A stretch of DNA of 10,537 bases from Eggerthellaceae bacterium (lineage in GTDB: Bacteria; Actinomycetota; Coriobacteriia; Coriobacteriales; Eggerthellaceae). The notes under the pieces are model-generated. The model worked only from the letters and a program-made list of their open reading frames with translations, searched no databases and was not told the origin of the DNA. The stretch spans positions 1 to 10,537 of the forward strand of contig JAFUCW010000106.1 in NCBI GenBank assembly GCA_017459485.1, read 5' to 3'. Both the position numbers and the translations under genes were made by a program. Shown piece by piece: positions 1 to 5,640 of this stretch; position 1 is the first letter of the stretch; each line of letters begins with the position of its first letter.

Positions 1-383
1 AGGGCGCCTACGCCTTCGAGATCCGCGAGTTCGAAACGGGCGCCGAGGGCGTCGCCTACGACGGGCACGCGGCGCGCGCCACGGTGACCGTGTCCAAGGG
101 GTCCGACGGGAACTACGCCGCCGCGGTCTCCTACGACGAGGGCGCCCCCAACGCGTTCGTGAACGTCTACACTCCGCCCGAGAAGCTGCAGGTGAAGCAG
201 CCCGATCCATCCACTCCGTCCACTCCATCCGCATCGTCTGCCTCGCCTGCCTCGACCGTCGGATCCCAGACACTTGACAAGACGGCCACTTCGAACACGG
301 CCGATGAATCGCCAATCGTATGGCTGGTGAGTTTGCTTCTTGTCTCTGCTGGTGTGGCTCTGTGCGCGAGGAGGGCTCTGTAG
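1..383 (+). CDS. C-terminal part of a cell-surface protein with pilin-type isopeptide domain (5' end outside window)
   Basis: The open frame enters from the left edge (first complete codon at base 3) and ends at TAG 381-383. The visible start reads as the last strands of a FctA/Spy0128-like isopeptide-linkage domain: G-x-Y-x-F-x-I-x-E, then V-x-Y-D, a V-T-V strand, Y-x-A-x-V-x-Y, and a closing F-V-N-V-Y. In this family the Glu of the I-x-E strand catalyses, and the Asn of F-x-N-x-Y accepts, an intramolecular Lys-Asn bond. A Pro/Ser/Thr-rich wall-spanning linker follows (about 174-270), then a hydrophobic stretch and a CARRAL tail, the layout of a sortase substrate. The expected LPxTG is degenerate: LDKTA at 273-287. 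It may be an adhesin or pilin shaft subunit. An internal GTG at 84 is not the real start, since homologous domain sequence continues upstream of it. Confidence 0.75.
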   Translation, partial: GAYAFEIREFETGAEGVAYDGHAARATVTVSKGSDGNYAAAVSYDEGAPNAFVNVYTPPEKLQVKQPDPSTPSTPSASSASPASTVGSQTLDKTATSNTADESPIVWLVSLLLVSAGVALCARRAL

Positions 384-413
384 CGTCGCTCGCGGTTGAT
401 TGCTGACGCACAA

Positions 414-432
414 AAATGTGTACATATTTTCC
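414..432 (+). promoter_or_regulatory. Left operator box of the HEAT-gene promoter
   Basis: AAATGTGTACATATTTTCC. The TGTACA core (419-424) lies in a partly palindromic AT-rich box. It is the exact reverse complement of 472-490 (19 of 19 bases). It overlaps the place where a -35 would sit for the TACAAT -10 at 453-458. The same type of box occurs twice at the aconitase promoter. The binding protein is unknown. Confidence 0.7.
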
Positions 433-458
433 TCATGTCAACCATAAATGAATACAAT
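430..458 (+). promoter_or_regulatory. Candidate promoter of the HEAT-repeat gene
   Basis: TACAAT at 453-458 matches the -10 consensus at 5 of 6 positions. With a 17-bp spacer the -35 would be TCCTCA at 430-435, a weak match that overlaps the left operator box, so an activator or a weak basal promoter is possible. The start of transcription would be near 465, leaving the right box in the leader. A second TATAAT at 563-568 without a clear -35 is an alternative. Confidence 0.4.
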
Positions 459-471
459 ACATAGCATCATT

Positions 472-490
472 GGAAAATATGTACACATTT
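472..490 (-). promoter_or_regulatory. Right operator box of the HEAT-gene promoter
   Basis: GGAAAATATGTACACATTT, the perfect inverted copy of 414-432. Its TGTACA core (480-485) is centred 61 bp from that of the left box. It lies just downstream of the predicted transcription start, a position suited to a roadblock or to loop-type repression with the left box. Confidence 0.7.
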
Positions 491-630
491 ATCCCTCAAA
501 TCCGCTTCTGGACTTCTTGTTTGCTTGAGGGTTTTGTCTAAGGGGGTGCGATTGCCCTTGCGTATAATTCTGATGGACTTACATGCCCTTTTTGATAGGG
601 CGAAGCTATTTTCGTGCAGAGGAGCGCAAC

Positions 631-1245
631 GTGGCAGAGAAGCAATTGACGATAGACGAACTCTACGACGGCGCAATGCGTCGCAAGAAGGACCTTGCGA
701 AGCTGACCGATAACCTTTCGGGCGCATCCCGCCGCGACCGCCAGCAGGCCGCCAAGGTGCTTGCCATGGTCGCGAAGGCGGATCCCAAACGTGCTGCTAT
801 GGTGATTGATTCGCTTGTTGATGCCCTGAACAGGCCGGAAGCTCAAACGCGGTGGGAGTGCCTGGATGCGCTCACCGAATGCGTGGCCGTTGACACGCGC
901 GGATGCGAAAAGGCGATCCCAGGGGCGGATGCCTCCTTGTTCGACGAAGAAAACGGCCCGGTGCGCCTTGCAGCCATGCGGTTCCTGTGCGCAATCGGTG
1001 CAACGACGGCGAACCGCTCCGACAAGGTATGGCCGCTTGTTGATGAAGCGATTCAGTGCTATCACGGGGACCTTGAGTTCCAGGACATGCTTATCGCGGT
1101 CATCGGGTTTTCGGAGGGTACCCTGTCGGCGAACGTGAAAAAAGAACTGCGCAATCGTATGGCTTTCGACGCAGCCAACGGCAAGGGCGTGCTGAAAAAG
1201 CGCGCCGAGCAAATCGTGAAGAATACGCGCAAGAAGTCCAAGTAA
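631..1245 (+). CDS. HEAT/ARM-like helical repeat protein
   Basis: A 204-residue, probably cytoplasmic protein with no signal peptide or membrane segment. I chose GTG 631 because GAGGAG at 619-624 sits 6 bases upstream; an ATG at 583 in the same frame has no ribosome binding site and would add non-conserved-looking residues. After a basic N-terminal helix (about residues 14-36), pairs of amphipathic helices follow in HEAT style, for example the stretch around RDRQQAAKVLAMVAK, then AAMVIDSLVDALN, RWECLDALTECV, VRLAAMRFLCAIGA and VWPLVDEAIQCYH. The C-terminus is Lys-rich (KKRAEQIVKNTRKKSK). HEAT-repeat proteins are usually scaffolds that bind protein or nucleic acid; no catalytic motif is visible. 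It is a single-gene unit whose promoter shares a paired operator with the aconitase gene downstream. Its specific role is unknown; the fold is an inference from helix pattern. Confidence 0.7.
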   Translation: MAEKQLTIDELYDGAMRRKKDLAKLTDNLSGASRRDRQQAAKVLAMVAKADPKRAAMVIDSLVDALNRPEAQTRWECLDALTECVAVDTRGCEKAIPGADASLFDEENGPVRLAAMRFLCAIGATTANRSDKVWPLVDEAIQCYHGDLEFQDMLIAVIGFSEGTLSANVKKELRNRMAFDAANGKGVLKKRAEQIVKNTRKKSK

Positions 1246-1292
1246 AAGCTGGGCGCTACGTTCGGGCTGTCGCAATCTTGGGGAATGGGCAT

Positions 1293-1321
1293 GTCGAAAA
1301 GGTGCGGTTTTCGGCGTTTTT
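1293..1321 (+). terminator. Probable intrinsic terminator of the HEAT-repeat gene
   Basis: GTCGAAAA (1293-1300) pairs with TTTTCGGC (1308-1315) around a 7-base loop, with one G-T wobble, and five T residues follow at 1317-1321. The stem is AT-rich, so it may be weak. A second, GC-rich hairpin (AGGCC/GGCCT and GCTC/GAGC, 1328-1349) lies directly behind it but lacks a T-tract; the two may act together. Confidence 0.45.
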
Positions 1322-1349
1322 GCCTTGAGGCCTGCTCGCCGAGCGGCCT

Positions 1350-1500
1350 TCTCTCCGTGCGGCGCGACCTTGGTGCTGCGCCTCTGTTTGCAGTAGGGGA
1401 CCGGAGGGTCTTGCTGCTTCGCGTTCGACGCCGGCTCCGTTCCTGGCATTGTGCCGACTTGCGTGCATGTGACCGACTGCGTACGCCCTGCATCCGTATA
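1350..1500. other. Non-coding intergenic stretch
   Basis: About 150 bases (part of a 350-base gap between the HEAT gene and aconitase) in which I see no credible gene. The open frames here have no ribosome binding site and no recognisable protein character. No tRNA fold or repeat is evident. It ends at the operator pair of the aconitase promoter. Confidence 0.5.
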
Positions 1501-1501
1501 G

Positions 1502-1518
1502 AATGTGTACATTTTTCT
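1502..1518 (+). promoter_or_regulatory. Left operator box of the aconitase promoter
   Basis: AATGTGTACATTTTTCT, exact reverse complement of 1560-1576 (17 of 17). It shares AATGTGTACAT and the following T-rich flank with the box at 414-432. Core TGTACA at 1506-1511. It ends directly before the TTGCTG -35 (1519-1524). Confidence 0.72.
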
Positions 1519-1548
1519 TTGCTGAACAAGATAAGTGTTGTATATAAG
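1519..1548 (+). promoter_or_regulatory. Candidate aconitase promoter
   Basis: TTGCTG (1519-1524) and TATAAG (1543-1548) with an 18-bp spacer; TATATA at 1541-1546 with a 16-bp spacer is an overlapping alternative. Predicted start of transcription is near 1555, immediately before the right operator box. The -10 sits 37 and 24 bp from the two box centres, nearly the same geometry as at the HEAT gene (34 and 27 bp). Confidence 0.55.
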
Positions 1549-1559
1549 TATCAACTACG

Positions 1560-1576
1560 AGAAAAATGTACACATT
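1560..1576 (-). promoter_or_regulatory. Right operator box of the aconitase promoter
   Basis: AGAAAAATGTACACATT, the inverted copy of 1502-1518, with core TGTACA at 1567-1572. Centre-to-centre distance to the left box is 61 bp, as in the HEAT-gene pair. The box lies in the predicted leader, 9 bases before the Shine-Dalgarno sequence, and contains an ATG (1566) that creates a spurious upstream start in the aconitase frame. Confidence 0.72.
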
Positions 1577-1595
1577 TTTGCCCGAAGGAGAGGAA

Positions 1596-4295
1596 ATGAG
1601 CGAAATCAAGACAGCGGCACTGTCCGCAGGTGGTGTCGACTTCGTATACTACCCGATCTCTCAGGTGGAAGGCTCCGACGCGCTGCCGTACGCTTTGCGC
1701 GTAGTGCTGGAGAACATCCTGCGCAATGCCGAAAACGCCGATGTTGCCCAAGAGGCTGCGCGAAGACTGATGGATGCGGCACGGTCCGGTCAGGCGGGCG
1801 AAGAGATCGAGTTCTCACCCGCCCGGGTGCTGTTCCAGGACTTCACGGGCGTGCCGGTGTTCGTCGACTTCGCAACTATGAGGGAGGCGTGCGCAGACCT
1901 TGGTGGAGACGCGTCGATGATCAACCCGCTTGTTGCATGCGACCTGGTAGTGGACCATTCCGTGATCGCCGACGTGGCAGGATGCGCCGATGCGCTCGAG
2001 CGCAACATGGAGCTGGAGTTTTCCCGCAACCGCGAACGTTACGACTTCTTGAAGTGGTCGCAGACCTCCTTCGACAACGTGTCCAGTGTTCCGCCTGGTC
2101 AGGGCATATGCCATCAGGTGAATGTGGAGGCTATAAGTTCCGTCGTTCTGTCGAACGGCGGAAGTGCCGACGCTGCGGGGGGCGCGCTTGGGGATGGTTC
2201 CGCGTCAGCTGCTACGCTTGCGTACTTCGATACGGTGGTGGGGACGGATTCGCATACTCCTACGGCCAACGGGCTTGGCGTGCTCGGATGGGGCGTGGGC
2301 GGCATCGAAGCCGAAGCGGCCGCACTTGGGCAACCCATTCCGTTGCTCGTTCCGCGTGTCCTGGGCGTGGAGCTTACGGGCGAGATGGCAGAGGGCGTGT
2401 CTGCCATGGACGTGGCATTGACGTTCGCGGAAATGCTGCGCGCAGAAGGCGTAGTCGGCTGCTTCGTCGAATGCTTCGGCGAAGGCGTGGGCAACCTGAG
2501 CTCCACGCAGCGCGCCTGCATCGCCAACATGACGCCCGAGTACGGTTCTACCTGCACGCTGTTTCCTGTAGACGAGCGCACGCTTGACTACCTTCAGACG
2601 ACGGGACGTTCTCAGCAGCAGGTGGCGCTGGTGGAGGCCTACGCGAAGGCGCAGGGTATGTGGGCTGGTGCCGGCGCATCGGCGGCTCCGCGCGCGTACG
2701 CGAAGGTCCTGCACCTGGACCTAGGAAGCGTCAAGCGCAGCATTGCGGGGCCGTCGCGTCCGCATGACCGCTTCGACTTCGCGCAGTCGGCAACACGTTT
2801 CCGCGAAATCTGCGCCGATCGCGGCCTTGCTGGCGAAAACGCCGTCGAAGTGGAGGTTGGAGGCCAGGCGCAAAGGCTCGTTGACGGCGCGGTGGCAATT
2901 GCTGCTATCACTAGCTGCACAACTGCCACCGACCCTGCCATGATGGTCGCAGCAGGCTTGTTGGCGCGTAATGCCGCGCAGCGCGGGCTTGCATCCGCGC
3001 CTTGGGTAAAGACCATCTTCGCTCCCGGATCGCGTGCCACCGAGCTGCTCCTTGAGCGCGCTGGCTTGCTCGATGGCCTGCGCCAACTGGGCTTTTTCAC
3101 GTGCGGGTTCGGGTGCATGAGCTGCATCGGCAACTCGGGCCCTCTCTCTGCGCCCATGCACGAAGCTGCCGACAAGGTGGAGCTTGCGGCGGTGCTGTCG
3201 GGCAATCGCAACTTCGAGGGCCGCATATCTCCTGACGTGGCGCAAAACTACCTTATGCCGCCGGCGCTCGTGGTGGCCTATGCGCTTGCAGGCTTCATGG
3301 ACTACGACTTTGCCGAAGAACCTGTCGGGGTCTCTGCAGATGGCGAAGACGTGTTCCTGGCGGATCTTTGGCCAACCAATGCAGAGATCGCGCGCGTTCT
3401 GGACCAGGCGGTCGACGAGTCGCTCTACGCGCAAGGCTCCGCCCACTTGCTCGAAGGAGACGAAGCATGGAAGGCGCTTGGGCGGCAGGCATCGTCAACG
3501 TTTGCATGGGACGAAGCGTCCACTTACGTGCGCCGCGCCCCCTACTTCGACGACATGGGGCAACTGCTCGAAGAACCGTGTGCCATCGAAGGTGCGCGCG
3601 TGCTGGCTTACCTGGGCGATTTCATCACCACCGACCATATTTCCCCGGCAGGATCGATCGCCCTCGACTCCGCCGCCGCTGCGTACCTGCGCGACCACGG
3701 GGTGGAAGAGGCCGATTTCAACACCTACGGCGCGCGCCGCGGCAACCACGAGGTCATGATGCGCGGCACTTTTGCCAACGTGAAGCTGGAAAACAAGCTG
3801 GCCGAAGGGCGCAGGGGAGGCTGGACGCGCGACATGATCGACGGCCAGGTGAAGCTGATCTTCGACGCGTCGGAGCACTACGCTGCCGAAGGTGTTCCCA
3901 GCGTCGTGCTGGCGGGCAAGATGTATGGTTCAGGAAGTTCCCGCGACTGGGCGGCGAAGGGTCCAGTGCTTCTGGGCGTGCGCGCCGCGTTTGCGGAAAG
4001 CTTCGAGCGCATCCACCGCTCCAACCTGATAGGCATGGGCGTGCTGCCCTTGCAGTTCGCAGAAGGGCAGAGCGCAGAAAGCCTTGGCCTGGATGGCACT
4101 GAATCGTTCGACATTCCCATGCCCGACTTTGCTGGCCCTTGGCCACAGCAGGTGCAGGTGCGCGCCACCCGCGAAGATGGTAGTGTGCGTGCGTTCGAGG
4201 CGACAGTGCGCATCGACACGCCCACCGAAGCGGCGTACTACCGCAACGGCGGCATCCTGCAGTACGTGCTGCGCAAGTGCATCCGCAACGCATAA
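1596..4295 (+). CDS. acnA: Aconitate hydratase, AcnA/IRP1 type
   Basis: An 899-residue cytoplasmic [4Fe-4S] enzyme that interconverts citrate and isocitrate through cis-aconitate (EC 4.2.1.3), feeding isocitrate and 2-oxoglutarate/glutamate synthesis. ATG 1596 is chosen because AAGGAG (1585-1590) lies 5 bases upstream; the in-frame ATG at 1566 is inside an operator box and has no ribosome binding site. Cluster ligands are Cys441 (SCTTATDP) and Cys507/Cys510 (GCMSCIGNSGPL); the 66-residue spacing equals that of animal IRP1 as I remember it. Other family motifs: QDFTGVPVFVDF, PGQGICHQVN, GTDSHTPTANGLG (about 216-228), TTDHISPAG (Asp680-His681) and YGSGSSRDWAAKGP (777-790) in the swivelling C-terminal domain. 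Length is normal. Odd: a Gly/Ser/Ala-rich insertion (about 188-207) between PGQGICHQVN and GTDSHT. It is a single-gene unit with its own promoter, a paired operator and a strong terminator. Confidence 0.97.
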   Translation: MSEIKTAALSAGGVDFVYYPISQVEGSDALPYALRVVLENILRNAENADVAQEAARRLMDAARSGQAGEEIEFSPARVLFQDFTGVPVFVDFATMREACADLGGDASMINPLVACDLVVDHSVIADVAGCADALERNMELEFSRNRERYDFLKWSQTSFDNVSSVPPGQGICHQVNVEAISSVVLSNGGSADAAGGALGDGSASAATLAYFDTVVGTDSHTPTANGLGVLGWGVGGIEAEAAALGQPIPLLVPRVLGVELTGEMAEGVSAMDVALTFAEMLRAEGVVGCFVECFGEGVGNLSSTQRACIANMTPEYGSTCTLFPVDERTLDYLQTTGRSQQQVALVEAYAKAQGMWAGAGASAAPRAYAKVLHLDLGSVKRSIAGPSRPHDRFDFAQSATRFREICADRGLAGENAVEVEVGGQAQRLVDGAVAIAAITSCTTATDPAMMVAAGLLARNAAQRGLASAPWVKTIFAPGSRATELLLERAGLLDGLRQLGFFTCGFGCMSCIGNSGPLSAPMHEAADKVELAAVLSGNRNFEGRISPDVAQNYLMPPALVVAYALAGFMDYDFAEEPVGVSADGEDVFLADLWPTNAEIARVLDQAVDESLYAQGSAHLLEGDEAWKALGRQASSTFAWDEASTYVRRAPYFDDMGQLLEEPCAIEGARVLAYLGDFITTDHISPAGSIALDSAAAAYLRDHGVEEADFNTYGARRGNHEVMMRGTFANVKLENKLAEGRRGGWTRDMIDGQVKLIFDASEHYAAEGVPSVVLAGKMYGSGSSRDWAAKGPVLLGVRAAFAESFERIHRSNLIGMGVLPLQFAEGQSAESLGLDGTESFDIPMPDFAGPWPQQVQVRATREDGSVRAFEATVRIDTPTEAAYYRNGGILQYVLRKCIRNA

Positions 4296-4299
4296 TCCG

Positions 4300-4337
4300 C
4301 CGTCTTCTGTGCCCAAGGGACAGAAGACGGTTCTTGT
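4300..4337 (+). terminator. Intrinsic terminator of aconitase
   Basis: CCGTCTTCTGT (4300-4310) pairs perfectly with ACAGAAGACGG (4320-4330), an 11-bp stem with a 9-base loop, followed by TTCTTGT. It begins 5 bases after the aconitase stop codon. The T-tract is interrupted, but stem and position make termination very likely. Confidence 0.85.
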
Positions 4338-4386
4338 GACCGCGGGGATAGGCGCAGCATGTCAGAGAGATGAGGCTCGGACCCTA

Positions 4387-4486
4387 CTGTCATTCTGAGC
4401 GTAGCGAAGGATTTTCCGGATGCGCTAAAGGGGCAAGGCAGGTTCTTGCGCACCAAAGGGCGGGGTTCGACTCGTCTACGGCAAGC
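4387..4486. repeat. REP-like intergenic repeat
   Basis: Begins with CTGTCATTCTGAGCGTAGCG, very close to a short repeat (GTCATTCTGAGCGAAGCGAAG) that I remember as dispersed in intergenic DNA of many bacterial phyla. A short arm pair TGCGC (4421-4425)/GCGCA (4448-4452) and a GGGTTCGACTCGTCTACGG-like tract follow. The right end abuts the broken end of a rhomboid gene on the minus strand, so it may have inserted there or grown there after the gene decayed. No protein frame is credible here. Boundaries are approximate. Confidence 0.5.
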
Positions 4487-4690
4487 TCAGCAGGTGTCGT
4501 TGTGTACGAGTACTGCGGTAACGATTCGCCACCATTCACCTTGGTTGACATCGTTCCACGCGTTCCCGAAGCGCCCAATCGCTTCGTCACCACCGCACAA
4601 GACGAAAACAACGACAAACGCAATACAAATAGCGACGGTAACCGGCGGGAAGGGCTGGAGTACCTTTCTTGCAGTAATGGCACTTTTCAT
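4487..4690 (-). pseudogene. Truncated rhomboid-family intramembrane protease, N-terminal fragment
   Basis: A 67-residue minus-strand frame, ATG at 4690-4688, TGA at 4489-4487. It carries a hydrophobic first membrane segment (VTVAICIAFVVVFVLC) and then NDVNQGEWWRIVTAVLVH, which matches the rhomboid L1-loop/TM2 signature (GEWWRLxTxxFxH). Rhomboid proteases need six membrane segments with a Ser-His dyad in GxSG and a later His; all of that is missing because the frame stops 5 residues after VLVH. No rhomboid-like continuation is visible in the other minus-strand frames downstream; instead a REP-like repeat starts. The ribosome binding site is weak (AAAGGG, 4 bases from ATG). It is most likely a non-functional remnant. 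Confidence 0.65.
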
Positions 4691-4832
4691 AGTGCCCTTT
4701 CTAACTGCGGATTCGTTCGTCTTGCGTTGCCCGGGAGAAAGCCTGCAAAGCTAGCTTTCGGCCGTCGGGCAGACGCATCCTTGGATGGCATCTTTGGATA
4801 TCCCAGGAATTGCAAACAGCTTTTTTGTCGAC

Positions 4833-5147
4833 TCATACTACGATTTTCGTCAGGTCGCGCGAACCGTACGCGAAGCGGCGAACTTCCATTACGTCGTTAT
4901 CCACCACGTAGAGCACCATGTAGTTGCCTACGGGAAACCAGTAGTAGGGGAGGCGTCGGCTCCTTGTCGTTTTGTATATTGCAGCATTGGTGGGGTTTTC
5001 AAGGTGCTCGAGGATTCCCTGTTCCACTTGGTCTGCCAGGCGCTGAGCGGCAAGGGGGTTTTCAAGCACATCGCGAATGTAGAGCAGCGCTTGTAGCAGG
5101 TCGTCCCAAAAGATTGGGAGGTACTGGAGCCTATACCGCTTCGGCAT
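4833..5147 (-). CDS. ParE/RelE-superfamily toxin of a type II toxin-antitoxin pair
   Basis: A 104-residue basic protein. The N-terminal two-helix region (IFWDDLLQALLYIRDVLENP) and the C-terminal strand set (YWFPVGNYMVLYVVDNDVMEVRRFAYGSRDL) match ParE_toxin/RelE architecture, ending in the usual YGxRDL motif. RelE-type members cleave mRNA at the ribosome, ParE-type members poison gyrase; sequence inspection does not decide between them. Its ATG (5147-5145) overlaps the end of the antitoxin gene by 17 bases, with AGGAA as ribosome binding site inside that gene, so the two are translationally coupled. The order is antitoxin first, toxin second, as is normal. No frame damage is seen, so it is presumably active. 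Confidence 0.88.
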   Translation of the reverse strand: MPKRYRLQYLPIFWDDLLQALLYIRDVLENPLAAQRLADQVEQGILEHLENPTNAAIYKTTRSRRLPYYWFPVGNYMVLYVVDNDVMEVRRFAYGSRDLTKIVV

Positions 5148-5403
5148 GGCCTGTTCCTAGCGTTTTGCGGAGGGAGTCGAAGACCTCTTCGTGTGTGTAG
5201 AGCACGTTTGTGGTGGCGGCTTGCGCGTCGGCCACGTCGAGCAGGCTTTCGACGCTGCCGTTCAAGTGCTCGAATTGTTCGATGCTCATGACGACCATGG
5301 AGCCATAACCGTTCTTGGTAAGGAAGACCGGTCCTTCGTTTTGCACGCAGTCTTCGATTTCGGAATAATGGTTCCTCAGATCAGAAACTGGTCTAATGTT
5401 CAT
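5131..5403 (-). CDS. Phd/YefM-family antitoxin
   Basis: A 90-residue protein with the Phd/YefM N-terminal fold: MNIRPVSDLRNHYSEIEDCV, then PVFLTKNGYGSMVVMSIEQFEHL, the family pattern IRPVSDLRN...G.PVFLTKNG...V.S.E..E. This part dimerises and binds operator DNA. The C-terminal part (about 50-90) should wrap and neutralise the toxin. The start ATG (5403-5401) has AGGAGA a few bases upstream. It overlaps the downstream toxin gene by 17 bases. Transcription is probably autorepressed through the 11-bp direct repeats immediately upstream. Confidence 0.9.
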   Translation of the reverse strand: MNIRPVSDLRNHYSEIEDCVQNEGPVFLTKNGYGSMVVMSIEQFEHLNGSVESLLDVADAQAATTNVLYTHEEVFDSLRKTLGTGHAEAV

Positions 5404-5413
5404 GGCAATCTCC

Positions 5414-5440
5414 TATCAGAATGTTATCAGAATATTATCA
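5414..5440 (-). promoter_or_regulatory. Operator/promoter region of the toxin-antitoxin operon
   Basis: On the plus strand TATCAGAATGT (5414-5424) and TATCAGAATAT (5425-5435) stand in tandem, followed by TATCA (5436-5440), an 11-base period that puts each copy on the same helix face. On the coding (minus) strand the tract reads TGATAATATTCTGATAACAT and includes a GATAAT -10-like element. The repeats adjoin the antitoxin ribosome binding site, as expected for antitoxin-mediated autorepression. Confidence 0.55.
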
Positions 5441-5640
5441 TTGCAGCGTGCTGCCGGCAAGCCGTTTCAATTGATTGTCTGCTGGCGGGAAGCTTCGTTG
5501 CCAAAGTCCGCATAGCACATGTTGGAACGCGCTGCCTGCACGTGTCGATACGCTAACAGAACGGGACGTGCGAGGCAAAGACGTTCTACTAGACAAAACG
5601 CCACTTTCGAATGACCCTCTGGCAGAACGGCGGATGCACT
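5441..5640. other. Non-coding stretch between the toxin-antitoxin operon and the membrane-protein gene
   Basis: Two hundred bases between the divergently arranged antitoxin gene and the membrane-protein gene. I see no gene, no clear promoter for the downstream gene, and no repeat. An ATG at 5611, in frame with the downstream gene, has no ribosome binding site. Confidence 0.4.

Noticed and set aside
414..490. The inverted repeat read as an RNA terminator stem for the surface-protein gene
   Set aside because: A 39-base loop, no T-tract and the presence of a second pair with the same spacing at another promoter fit protein-binding sites better; a role in RNA from upstream readthrough is not excluded.
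585..601. Hairpin GCCCT/AGGGC in the leader of the HEAT gene
   Set aside because: It is only five base pairs and does not cover the ribosome binding site; likely chance.
538..1554. A 338-codon open frame on the minus strand opposite the HEAT gene
   Set aside because: It runs through both the HEAT gene and the operator pair of aconitase, has no ribosome binding site and no recognisable domain.
1285..1599. A 104-codon plus-strand frame between the HEAT gene and aconitase
   Set aside because: It covers the terminator hairpins, promoter and operators; composition is Arg/Cys-rich and unlike a real protein, and it has no good Shine-Dalgarno site.
4747..4758. Palindrome AAAGCTAGCTTT between the toxin and the rhomboid remnant
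   Set aside because: It is short and isolated, with no T-tract in either direction and no second copy; it could be a weak terminator for the toxin operon but support is too thin.
5611..5640. Upstream ATG start for the membrane protein
   Set aside because: No Shine-Dalgarno sequence precedes it, and the added ten residues include a Cys and look unlike the charged start from 5641.
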